Assembly: GCF_000800015.1 (NCBI RefSeq)
Contig: NZ_JUGR01000001.1
Coordinates: 1,674,001-1,738,000, forward strand
DNA: 64,000 nt
DNA from: Terriglobus sp. TAA 43
GTDB taxonomy: Bacteria > Acidobacteriota > Terriglobia > Terriglobales > Acidobacteriaceae
Reading direction: 5' to 3'
The notes below the pieces were generated by a model. That model did no database searches and was not told where the DNA came from. It was given only the letters and a program-made list of their open reading frames with translations. The position numbers and the translations under genes are program-made. Each line of letters begins with the position of its first letter. Position 1 is the stretch's first letter. Shown here piece by piece: positions 53,208-62,030 of the stretch.

Positions 53208-54482
53208 TTAAGCCGCTTTTGCCTTCAGGATGTCGAGCGCCTTGTTGAGCTGCTCGTCGATGTTGGCAGCGGGCTTGGCAACGGTGGTTGCGGCTGCGGC
53301 GGGCTTGGAGGAGTTCACCGTGGCGGTGCTGGCGGCTTCACTGTCGCCGTCTTCGTCGCCATCGGCCATTGCCAGTTCCTGAGCTGTGGCAACCGTGGTG
53401 GTGGGTGTCAGGCCTTCGTCCTGGTACTTCTTGCCGGAGGGCGTTTCAAACTTGGCCACAGAGAGGATGATGGCGCCGCCGTCGGCGAGTTCAAAGACGC
53501 GCTGCTGCGCGCCGTCGCCGTAGGTCTTTTCACCAACGAGTTCGCTGCGCTTGGAATCGAGTAGCGCCCCGGCGACGATCTCAGCCGCGCCCGCGGTGCC
53601 GCGATTCACCAGCGTAACCATGGGAGCCTTCTCGTTCACGGTCTTGCCGGGCTCTGCGGTGAAAGTCTGCTTGGCTACCTTCTGGCCTTCAAGCATGGCG
53701 ATGGTGCCGGACTTGAGGAAGAGGTTGGCCAGACGGATGCCTTCGGCGTCGTCGCCCGAGGAAACGTCACGCAGATCGAGCAGGATCTTCTTGGAGTTGG
53801 TGCGACCCATGGCCTTCAGCTTCTGCTCCACCTGCTGCACGTGATCTTTGTCGATGATGCCGGGCTTGATGTAGAGGATGGAGCCGCCTTCATAGAAGAC
53901 TTCGCCGGTTGAGGGGAGCGACGTGTCCGTACGTGTGAGCGTGAGCTTCTCCGGGGCGTTCTTCATGGGGCGGATCATGGAAAGCACAACCGGCGTCCCC
54001 TTTTCGCCACCCAGTGCCATCTGTACTTCTGCCAGCGACATTTCCATTGTGCTGCGATCGCCAATGGATTCAATACGATCGCCACTGTGGAGGCCAGCCT
54101 TGTCTGCCGGTCCGCCTGCGACCACCGAAATAACAGTAGCGATGCCGTAACGCTTGCCTACGTCGGCACCGATGCCCGCCTGCGGCTTGCCGACGTGCTC
54201 CTTGTATAGCTTGTACTCAGTCGGGGACAGGTAGCTGGATTCGGCGTCGAGCGACTCAAGAAGGCCGCGCATGGAGGCGTCGGTCACCTTGGGCATGTTG
54301 GGGTCGACCACGTAGTCAGACTGAATGTGGCGAAGGACTTCGCTGTAGACCTGCATCTGGCGATAGGCACCGTCCTGCGCCTGTCCGGACGCATGTACCC
54401 GACGCAGGTTTGCGCCCAGAAACATGGTGAGCAGCAGAACAGCGGAAACAGCCAGCGTGGAAATCTTGAGCGACTTCGGCAT
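53208..54482 (-). CDS. S41 (C-terminal processing) peptidase homologue lacking catalytic Ser and Lys
   Basis: 424 residues: N-terminal membrane anchor/signal (8-24), CTP N-domain, PDZ domain (about 97-175: A-G-I-G-A-D-V...G-P-A-D-K-A-G-L-H-S-G-D-R-I), S41 core (about 200-370) and an Ala/Thr-rich tail. Active members read G-T-A-S-A-S-E-I and, 25 residues later, Y-G-K-G. Here the core reads G-T-A-G298-A-A-E-I and Y-G-D323-G, so both the nucleophile and the general base are gone at exactly the expected spacing, while the fold is well kept. Periplasmic scaffold or regulator role is inferred. Confidence 0.88.
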   Translation of the reverse strand: MPKSLKISTLAVSAVLLLTMFLGANLRRVHASGQAQDGAYRQMQVYSEVLRHIQSDYVVDPNMPKVTDASMRGLLESLDAESSYLSPTEYKLYKEHVGKPQAGIGADVGKRYGIATVISVVAGGPADKAGLHSGDRIESIGDRSTMEMSLAEVQMALGGEKGTPVVLSMIRPMKNAPEKLTLTRTDTSLPSTGEVFYEGGSILYIKPGIIDKDHVQQVEQKLKAMGRTNSKKILLDLRDVSSGDDAEGIRLANLFLKSGTIAMLEGQKVAKQTFTAEPGKTVNEKAPMVTLVNRGTAGAAEIVAGALLDSKRSELVGEKTYGDGAQQRVFELADGGAIILSVAKFETPSGKKYQDEGLTPTTTVATAQELAMADGDEDGDSEAASTATVNSSKPAAAATTVAKPAANIDEQLNKALDILKAKAA

Positions 54483-54620
54483 CAGGTAACGAACCCCTTA
54501 CGAACAATGACCTACACCGGTTGGACGCAGCCCCGGTTCGGATAGCATACGCCTTCTGTACAGGAAGCACAGGGACAGGCTGGAAGCGGCTCGGGGCGGG
54601 ATGTCTCGAGTCGGCGGCTG

Positions 54621-55409
54621 TCAGTTCTCGTCGGGAAGCTCGAGTGTATCCACGACGAGCACCTGCACCGGCCCAGTGATTGGCTTAAGTTCAAGTCCCA
54701 GAGTCTCTTTGACAGCAGTGAAGATGGAAGGCGCATCGTCGGCTGCTGAACCGGGGGACAATTCCGATTTGTCGGCAGACCATTTGAGATGAAAGTCGTA
54801 CTGCCCTGTCAATCCGGTACGGTTTTCGACGGGACGCCTAAGGGTTCCCGCCAGCCCCTTCGCGAGATCGTCCGTGGTGACACTTTCGGCAGACCAGTTG
54901 TATAGATTTCGACCGCTGGACGTCCGTGTGAAAGTGGTCGGTGTGAGCTTGCTCCCGCCCTTTGCCACAACCAACGCATACTCTGGAGCGTCGCGTGTGA
55001 TCCAGTGGGTCTTGAGGCCGAAACGCTCCTGTAGCACCCGGATCACCATGGCTCTTCTCTGGTCGAGAGTGAGGGCGTCGATGGCCTGCGGTGTGGCGTC
55101 GAGGATCTTGCCTTGAATGTCGAAGTGAAGTCTTTTGCCCCAGTCGGGAACGCCATCAATCAAATACTCTTGCTGGTCGAATACGTCCCATAGGGCAACC
55201 TGAAGCGTGATGTTCTCCAACTGCAGCATGTCACCACTGTGGTACATGGAGGCCATCGTCGATGAGCCGGTTTTGTTTGGCTTTACGGTCACCGCGTCGA
55301 ACTTGAGGGGTGAGGTGACGTCCTGGTGAACCTGCTGAGCCCTAAGCCCGTGAACGGTTGCAGGCAGGCTTAAGAGAACGAGAATCCACTGAAGACTGTG
55401 CCTGGTCAT
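54621..55409 (-). CDS. TIGR03435 family protein
   Basis: 262 residues from ATG 55409 (GAGG 8 bases upstream). Signal peptide (LVLLSLPATVHGLRA). Mature part with F-D-A-V-T-V-K-P-N at the start, V-P-D-W-G-K-R-L-H-F-D-I-Q-G-K, R-R-A-M-V-I-R-V-L-Q-E-R-F-G-L-K-T-H, Y-A-L-V-V-A-K-G-G-S-K-L and R-P-V-E-N-R-T-G-L-T-G-Q-Y-D-F. Distant paralogue of the 19831-20616 product. Both family members end near D/P-rich T-L-E-L-P-D-E-N or A-P-P-T-E-N sequences. Confidence 0.88.
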   Translation of the reverse strand: MTRHSLQWILVLLSLPATVHGLRAQQVHQDVTSPLKFDAVTVKPNKTGSSTMASMYHSGDMLQLENITLQVALWDVFDQQEYLIDGVPDWGKRLHFDIQGKILDATPQAIDALTLDQRRAMVIRVLQERFGLKTHWITRDAPEYALVVAKGGSKLTPTTFTRTSSGRNLYNWSAESVTTDDLAKGLAGTLRRPVENRTGLTGQYDFHLKWSADKSELSPGSAADDAPSIFTAVKETLGLELKPITGPVQVLVVDTLELPDEN

Positions 55410-55510
55410 CTGCAAAACCTCGATGCTCCACTTTGCTGAGAATGACTTGATCGCTGCGCGGCCAGTATAGATTCCCAACCCCGACAGGTCTTCCCGTGGG
55501 ACTTGCTTAC

Positions 55511-55553
55511 CTACAAAAAGAAAGCCCCGCCCGTGACGATGTCACGGACGGGG
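55511..55553 (-). terminator. Rho-independent terminator after the RG-repeat protein gene
   Basis: CCCCG.CCCGTGAC-GAT-GTCACGG.CGGGG forms a long, slightly bulged stem at 55525-55553. On the minus strand it is followed by CTTTCTTTTTG. It begins 24 bp after the stop codon. Confidence 0.9.
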
Positions 55554-55577
55554 GTAGTTATGTTCAGAGTTGGTTGG

Positions 55578-58292
55578 TTATTCGGGGCGGCGCTTGGGTG
55601 CTCCGCCGCGGCCTGGGCCATCGCCCGGTCCCTTGCGGGAGGGTTTGAAGCCTGGCTTGCCGAAGCTGCCGGGGCCACCCTTGCGGTCGCGTCCGAAGCC
55701 TGAGCCGCCGAACTTGGCTCCGCCGGGACCTGCCGAGTGTCCGCCGCTACGGAAGGACGGACGGCCTTCGCCGGGTTCGCCGGAGAAGCGAGCGCGCTCG
55801 CCACGACCCTCGAAGCTGCCGCCACGGTCTGCACCGAAGGGCTTGCGCGGGCCACCAAAGGACTTACGTTCGCCGAACGGCTTGCGGTCGCCGAAGCTGG
55901 GACGGTCACCACGTGGGGTGAAGGGACGATCGCCACGCGGGGTGAACGGACGACGTTCGCCGCCTTCGCGTGGGGTGAACGGCTTGCGGTCGCCATACGA
56001 GGGACGGTCGCCACGTGGGGTGAACGGACGGCCTTCACCGCCTTCACGAGGTGTGAAGGGTTTGCGGTCGCCAAAGCTCTTGCGATCACCGTACGGCTTA
56101 CGGTCGCCGTACGAAGGACGGTCGCCGCGCGGCGTGAACGGACGGTCACCACCCTCACGAGGTGTGAAGGGACGACGATCGCCCCCTTCGCGTGGAGTGA
56201 AGGGCTTGCGGTCACCAAAAGGCTTACGGTCGCCGAAGCTGGGGCGATCACCACGAGGGGTGAACGGACGATCACCGCGGGGAGTGAACGGACGGCCTTC
56301 GCCACCTTCACGCGGGGTGAAGGGCTTGCGATCACCGAAGCTCTTGCGCTCGCCGAACGGCTTACGGTCGCCGTAGGAAGGACGGTCGCCACGAGGTGTA
56401 AACGGACGATCACCGCCCTCACGAGGTGTGAAGGGACGACGCTCGCCACCTTCGCGGTCGCCGAAGCTCTTGCGTTCGCCGAACGGCTTGCGATCACCGA
56501 AGGGCTTACGGTCGCCGTAGGAAGGACGATCACCACGCGGGGTAAACGGACGGTCGCCACGAGGCGTGAACGGACGATCACCGCGGGGAGTGAACGGACG
56601 GCCTTCGCCGCCTTCACGTGGGGTGAAGGGCTTGCGGTCACCGAAGCTCTTGCGCTCGCCGAAAGGCTTGCGGTCGCCAAAGGAGGGGCGGTCACCGCGA
56701 GGCGTGAACGGACGACGCTCGCCGCCTTCGCGCGGGGTGAAGGGCTTGCGCTCTCCACGATCCTCGTCCCAGGGACGTGCAAATTCGTTGCGAGGACGGT
56801 CGGTCGTTCCACCTTCGTCGCGGCGGGTGAAGGGACGACGCTCGCGGTCAGTACGCGGGGTAAAGCCTTCGCGGTTGCCGCCAAAGCCACCGGAGCGGCG
56901 TTGCGGGGTGAATCCGCCTTCGCGACGCGGCGCAAAGCCACCTTCGCGGCGGGGACGGAAGCCACCCTGTTCGCCTTCGCGGCGGAAGGGCTTGCGCTCT
57001 TCCGGTGTGCCACCTTCTGCGGCAAAGCGGGCGTTGCGGGCTTCGATCATGGCGCGGCGGTCGTCGTCTTCATAGCGCGAACGCTGCTGCACGAAGGGTT
57101 CCGTGGAGGCTACGGTGTTGTCTTCCGGCAGGCTGTCGAGCGCGCCGGGGAGGAAGTGGGCGGTCTTGCCGTCCAGCACGATGGAATCAAGCTGGCGCGA
57201 GGCCGACAGGCCATTCACGACTTCGCGGACGCGCGAACGTGCAGCAAGCGGCGAGAGGAAGATTTCCATCTCGTCACTGGTGGCAGCAACGGTCTGCGAC
57301 AGGTACAGCGACAGCAGCGCTGACAGCGCCGTGGGCTGGCCCGCGTTGGCGCCTGCCTTGATGTGGCGCAGGTAGCGGCCGCTGGCAACTTCCCAGGTGG
57401 CGGGCTCGCCGTCTGCATTCGGGATGGGAACGACGCGCAGGATGGACCACAGCTCGCTGAGAGCGCGCAGAACAGCCGAATCCACGATGCCCTGGCCGAG
57501 TTCCGTGCTGAGTTCGTGCGGCGCCATGGCGCCCTTTTCCTTCAGCAGATCGTATGCCTTGGCAGCGAGAGGAGAGACGCGCATCGCGCCGGTCTGGGAG
57601 GGTTCGTTCTTGAAGTTCTTGTCACCGCGGAGGGTGTAAATAAACGAAAACGCCTGTGCCGAGCAGACAAAGTCTGGCTCGCCGAGCGAGTTACCAAGGA
57701 GGTTCAGCGGCACTGCAGTGCCGTCCTCAACGAGACGGGCAAGCATGCGGCGGACTTCTTCGCGCTCTTCGAGAGAGAAGCCATTGATGGCCTTCGGCGC
57801 TTCGACAGCCTCTTCAGCAGCTGCTTCGGCGTCTGCTTCAATCTTGTCTTCTTCGGCGATCTCGTCGCCTTCGTCTTCTGCGAACTCGTCGTCGTTGGAG
57901 ATCATCACTTCGTCATCGGAAGCTTCATCGTCAGCGAACTCTACAGCGTCGGCAGGCTCATCGTCGTCTTCGTCGATGTCTTCCACTTCGTCGGCGGGTT
58001 CTTCATCTTCAACTTCGACGGCGTAGGATTCATCCTCGCTGGGACCGTCGGTCTCTTCGGTTTCTGCCTGGGGAATCCAGTTCTTTTCGGGGCGTCCGAG
58101 GACAGCTTCTGAGAAGCTGGGCTGCGGCGCAGCGGCGAACTGGGCGTGGGGCGTGTACGCGACGATGCCGGCTTCGTCGAGCCATGTGCGGAGATCGTCA
58201 AGCGTTTGGAGGGCGTTGCCGTCCTGATGCCAAAGGGCCACGCGCGCAAGTTTTAATTGGTTTTGGGTAGGGGTTACTGGCGAAGTTGCCAT
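55578..58292 (-). CDS. 904-residue protein: winged-helix-like core with an RG/FTPR-rich repeat tail
   Basis: Residues 1-75 form a small helical domain. About 76-160 is strongly acidic. About 165-390 is a globular core (F-S-F-I-Y-T-L-R-G-D-K-N-F, L-A-A-K-A-Y-D-L-L-K-E-K-G-A-M-A-P-H-E-L, L-R-A-L-S-E-L-W-S-I-L-R-V-V-P), reminiscent of the tandem winged-helix AlkZ/YcaQ-like proteins, though the link is tentative. From about 415 to the end the chain is Arg/Gly-rich; residues 513-813 are repeats built from R-K-P-F-T-P-R-E-G-G, R-P-F-T-P-R-G-D and R-P-S-F/Y-G-D-R-K. No signal peptide. Probably a nucleic-acid-binding, phase-separating protein. Confidence 0.8.
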   Translation of the reverse strand: MATSPVTPTQNQLKLARVALWHQDGNALQTLDDLRTWLDEAGIVAYTPHAQFAAAPQPSFSEAVLGRPEKNWIPQAETEETDGPSEDESYAVEVEDEEPADEVEDIDEDDDEPADAVEFADDEASDDEVMISNDDEFAEDEGDEIAEEDKIEADAEAAAEEAVEAPKAINGFSLEEREEVRRMLARLVEDGTAVPLNLLGNSLGEPDFVCSAQAFSFIYTLRGDKNFKNEPSQTGAMRVSPLAAKAYDLLKEKGAMAPHELSTELGQGIVDSAVLRALSELWSILRVVPIPNADGEPATWEVASGRYLRHIKAGANAGQPTALSALLSLYLSQTVAATSDEMEIFLSPLAARSRVREVVNGLSASRQLDSIVLDGKTAHFLPGALDSLPEDNTVASTEPFVQQRSRYEDDDRRAMIEARNARFAAEGGTPEERKPFRREGEQGGFRPRREGGFAPRREGGFTPQRRSGGFGGNREGFTPRTDRERRPFTRRDEGGTTDRPRNEFARPWDEDRGERKPFTPREGGERRPFTPRGDRPSFGDRKPFGERKSFGDRKPFTPREGGEGRPFTPRGDRPFTPRGDRPFTPRGDRPSYGDRKPFGDRKPFGERKSFGDREGGERRPFTPREGGDRPFTPRGDRPSYGDRKPFGERKSFGDRKPFTPREGGEGRPFTPRGDRPFTPRGDRPSFGDRKPFGDRKPFTPREGGDRRPFTPREGGDRPFTPRGDRPSYGDRKPYGDRKSFGDRKPFTPREGGEGRPFTPRGDRPSYGDRKPFTPREGGERRPFTPRGDRPFTPRGDRPSFGDRKPFGERKSFGGPRKPFGADRGGSFEGRGERARFSGEPGEGRPSFRSGGHSAGPGGAKFGGSGFGRDRKGGPGSFGKPGFKPSRKGPGDGPGRGGAPKRRPE
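55860..56760. repeat. coding tandem repeat array with a 306-bp higher-order period
   Basis: Units of 24-60 bp encode F-T-P-R-G-D-R and F-G-D/E-R-K blocks. A 108-bp stretch starting at 56262 recurs at 56568 with about five substitutions, an offset of 306 bp (102 codons), so the reading frame is preserved. The array is free of stops in several frames, which produces long false reading frames on both strands. Confidence 0.85.
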
Positions 58293-58536
58293 GAGCGGAG
58301 TTCTCTTTCCGGCGCCTGTTCTTATGAGTGGCGCTTACGCATATGCACAGCACAACATGTCGCGGAGACGACCCGCGTTGCTGCCTGTGCTTCTGTATTC
58401 GATGTAAGGGGAGCATGGAATGGCTGTGTGCCATTTTCTGATGCTGCCCGGCGGGGTGTCGTCTTCCCGCTGTCCAGAGGAACCTGCATGGTTCGTGGAA
58501 GATCCCAAAGCCTGCGGCGATGCTGAGAAGCGCAAA

Positions 58537-60651
58537 CTAAATGCGCTGGAACGCCCGCTGGATCTCTTTATGAGAATAACGCAAAGCGATGGGTCTGCCA
58601 TGTGGACATGCCATTGGATTCTCAGTTTTTCCCAATTCGTCGAGTAGCCACTGCATTTTGCTCTGTTCCAAGGGCATATTGATCTTCACGGCGGCATGGC
58701 AGGCGATGGAAGCGGCGATACGGCGGCGGCGCTCCTCCATGTTATCGGCCTGCGGAGCGTCATCGTCGGTTTGCAGCAGTTCCGCCAGAGCTAGTTCGAG
58801 TTCCTTGCCTTCGAGCCCGACGGGAGCGGCCTTGACGGCGAGGGTGCGTGGGCCGAAAGGCTCTGCTTCGAAGCCGTTACGGGAGAGTTCATCGGCCATC
58901 TGGGCAAAGTTGGCCATTTGCGCCGGGATGAGGTCGATGAGCAACGGCATAAGCAGGCGTTGGCGTTGGACCTTCTCCACCTGACGTTCGCGCAGGACCT
59001 TTTCAAACAGGATGCGTTCGTGGGCGACGTGCTGGTCGATGATCCAAAGGCCCTGCTCGTTGACGGCGAGGATGAAGGAGTTCTGAAGCTGGCCGAGCGG
59101 ACGCAGGCCGCCAAGGCCATCGAGGCGGGCGGTGTCTTCGATGCGTTCGGCAGCGGGGGCTTGGTTTGGGGTGCCGATGGGCAAATGGGTTGCGGCGTGA
59201 GGGTCGCTTCCCGGATATGTCCATGGCGGTGTAGAGGAATGCGGGTCCTTCGACTCCGCTGCGCTCCGCTCAGGATGATTTTCGAATTGGTCTTCCCGAT
59301 CTTCCAATGGGAAGCTGAAGCGACCGGCTACTGGCGTGGTGGGCTTTGCCGTTAGCGAGAAACCTTCCGCGTCCTGCGCGTCGATGCGGTCGCTGACGCG
59401 TTCCAGTTCGCGTTGACGATCCTGCGCCTCCGCTTCAGATATCTGATGTTCACTCCAAGGTGCATCACTGCCGGGGCCCGGTCCGCGCACTACGGGATCG
59501 AGATCGAATCCTTCCGTTGCATTCAGGAAGTTGTCACCTGCGCGTGGCGTAATGGGCGGGGCGACAGCCGTGAGGAAGCTGGCTGCGGGCCGCGCTTTCA
59601 GCACCGAGTTGCGCACCGCATCCCGCACGAAGTCATGCACAAAGCTGGATTGGCGGAAGCGCACCTCCGTCTTCGCGGGATGGACATTCACATCCACTTC
59701 CGCAGCAGGCATTTCGAGGAACAGCAGCACCACCGGAAACGATGTGGGCGGAAGGATGTTCTTGTAAGCCTCAGTCAGCGCGTGAAGGATGAGACGGTCA
59801 CGCACCTGTCGGCCGTTGACGAAGACGTAAATCGAGCCACGATTGAGCTTTTGCAGCTCGGGCTTGGAGACAAAGCCACTCACACGCAGGAAGCCGGGGG
59901 TGGGAGGGACATAGTCTTCTTCGCGTCGCCAGGGTGGGGGTTCGGGCAGACCTGCGCGGGTGAAATCGATCTCCGCTGCGACTGGGATCATGTCACGCGA
60001 AACGTCGCCGCCGAGAATTTGGAAGACGCGCTCGCTGGCGTCGCGGACGGCGGGCGCCACGAGCAGCGCGTTCGTCGCGGTGTGAAGTTCGAAATGCTTG
60101 TTCGGGTGCGCCAGCGCATAATGCGTGACCAGCGCGGCCACGTGCGACAGCTCTGTCGGCTCCGATTTCAGGAATTTCTTGCGTGCCGGGACGTTGAAGA
60201 AAAGGTCGCGGATGGCAATGGTGGTGCCGGTGGGCGCGCCCACATCTTCCACCTTGGTCATGCTGCCGCCGACGATTTCAATGCGCGTTCCGACAGCATC
60301 GTCTTCGCTGCGTGTGTCCATTTCGACGCGCGCTACGGAGGCGATGGACGGCAGAGCCTCGCCGCGGAAGCCGAGCGTGGCAATGTGGTTCAGGTCTTCC
60401 GCGTTGCGCAGCTTGCTGGTGGCGTGGCGCTCGAAGGCGAGCATGGCGTCGTCGCGGACCATGCCGTGGCCGTTGTCGACGATGCGGATCAGTTTGCGGC
60501 CGCCGCCCTCAATTTCAATGCGGATGCGCGTGGCGCCCGCGTCCATGGCGTTTTCCAGCAGCTCTTTAACGACGGAGGCGGGGCGTTCGACGACCTCGCC
60601 TGCGGCAATCTGGTTCGCCACCTGGTCGGAAAGTACGCGGATACGGCCCAT
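58537..60651 (-). CDS. mutL: DNA mismatch repair protein MutL
   Basis: 704 residues. GHKL ATPase N-domain: I-A-A-G-E-V-V-E-R-P-A-S-V-V-K-E-L-L-E-N, D-N-G-H-G-M, A-T-S-K-L and T-L-G-F-R-G-E-A-L. A C-terminal endonuclease-type domain has D-Q-H-V-A-H-E-R-I-L-F-E (standard form D-Q-H-A-x-x-E-x-x-x-x-E, with Val for Ala), A-C-H-A-A-V-K and C-P-H-G-R-P. This points to a nicking MutL as in bacteria without MutH. The linker (about 370-500) contains a peptide encoded by a dispersed repeat (59241-59277). No mutS is in the window. Confidence 0.95.
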   Translation of the reverse strand: MGRIRVLSDQVANQIAAGEVVERPASVVKELLENAMDAGATRIRIEIEGGGRKLIRIVDNGHGMVRDDAMLAFERHATSKLRNAEDLNHIATLGFRGEALPSIASVARVEMDTRSEDDAVGTRIEIVGGSMTKVEDVGAPTGTTIAIRDLFFNVPARKKFLKSEPTELSHVAALVTHYALAHPNKHFELHTATNALLVAPAVRDASERVFQILGGDVSRDMIPVAAEIDFTRAGLPEPPPWRREEDYVPPTPGFLRVSGFVSKPELQKLNRGSIYVFVNGRQVRDRLILHALTEAYKNILPPTSFPVVLLFLEMPAAEVDVNVHPAKTEVRFRQSSFVHDFVRDAVRNSVLKARPAASFLTAVAPPITPRAGDNFLNATEGFDLDPVVRGPGPGSDAPWSEHQISEAEAQDRQRELERVSDRIDAQDAEGFSLTAKPTTPVAGRFSFPLEDREDQFENHPERSAAESKDPHSSTPPWTYPGSDPHAATHLPIGTPNQAPAAERIEDTARLDGLGGLRPLGQLQNSFILAVNEQGLWIIDQHVAHERILFEKVLRERQVEKVQRQRLLMPLLIDLIPAQMANFAQMADELSRNGFEAEPFGPRTLAVKAAPVGLEGKELELALAELLQTDDDAPQADNMEERRRRIAASIACHAAVKINMPLEQSKMQWLLDELGKTENPMACPHGRPIALRYSHKEIQRAFQRI
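59241..59277. repeat. dispersed GC-rich repeat inside the mutL linker
   Basis: GCGGGTCCTTCGACTCCGCT then GCGCTCCGCTCAGGATG. It matches, from memory, a sequence that is scattered through intergenic regions of Terriglobus-type genomes. Here it is read in frame as part of E-R-S-A-A-E-S-K-D-P-H-S-S. Confidence 0.55.
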
Positions 60652-60760
60652 GCATTGATTTTACGGAGTTCCGGTAGTGGAAAAGAAGGTACGCAATGTT
60701 CTGTAGCAGGCAAAGTCTGGGGCAACGGAGGCGTCTAATTTCGTAGCGGAGTGGAACGTT

Positions 60761-60901
60761 ATGGCCGACGAGCAAGGAAACGCGCGCCACAGAAACTTCG
60801 ACGGGATTTATTTCTGGGGCATGATCACCACCATGCTTGGGATCCTGGCAGTCTTCTGCATTCTCGCCCTGACAAGCCAGGTTCACGTGGGACACGGATA
60901 A
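60761..60901 (+). CDS. 46-residue single-span membrane peptide
   Basis: ATG 60761, TAA 60899-60901, with GGAG 9 bases upstream. The first 15 residues are polar (MADEQGNARHRNFDG), followed by a hydrophobic span of about 27 residues (I-Y-F-W-G-M-I-T-T-M-L-G-I-L-A-V-F-C) and a His/Gly end. It is divergent from mutL, 109 bp apart. Resembles small subunits of membrane complexes, but no family is recognised. Confidence 0.55.
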   Translation: MADEQGNARHRNFDGIYFWGMITTMLGILAVFCILALTSQVHVGHG

Positions 60902-60961
60902 GGCTAAAAGCCGTATCGCGCCACGCGAATCGTGGGAGGCTCAGACCTCATCCAAGTGCGC

Positions 60962-61960
<999 letters not shown>

Positions 61961-61984
61961 CACCGCACGCTTCAAGAGCTAACG

Positions 61985-62030
61985 AACGCAGCGCTCACTT
62001 GAAGTTAGTGGGCGCTGCGTTTTTGTTTCT
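61985..62030 (+). terminator. Rho-independent terminator after the aldo/keto reductase gene
   Basis: AACGCAGCGC (61985-61994) pairs with GCGCTGCGTT (62012-62021), extended by CACT/AGTG inside, and is followed by TTTTGTTTCT. It overlaps the stop codon of the convergent esterase gene. Confidence 0.85.

Noticed and set aside
55860-56760. Regular repeats that could suggest a CRISPR array
   Set aside because: Units are variable in length, coding, and in frame with period multiples of 3; there are no unique spacers of constant size and no cas genes.
55511-57323. Long alternative frames on both strands (504 and 528 codons) across the repeat array
   Set aside because: They arise because the repeat units lack stops in several frames. 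Their translations are Ala/Val/Thr/Ser-rich shadows; the 904-residue frame has the globular N-terminus, start and terminator.
59413-60738. 441-codon plus-strand frame opposite mutL
   Set aside because: Shadow of the mutL coding sequence; no motifs.
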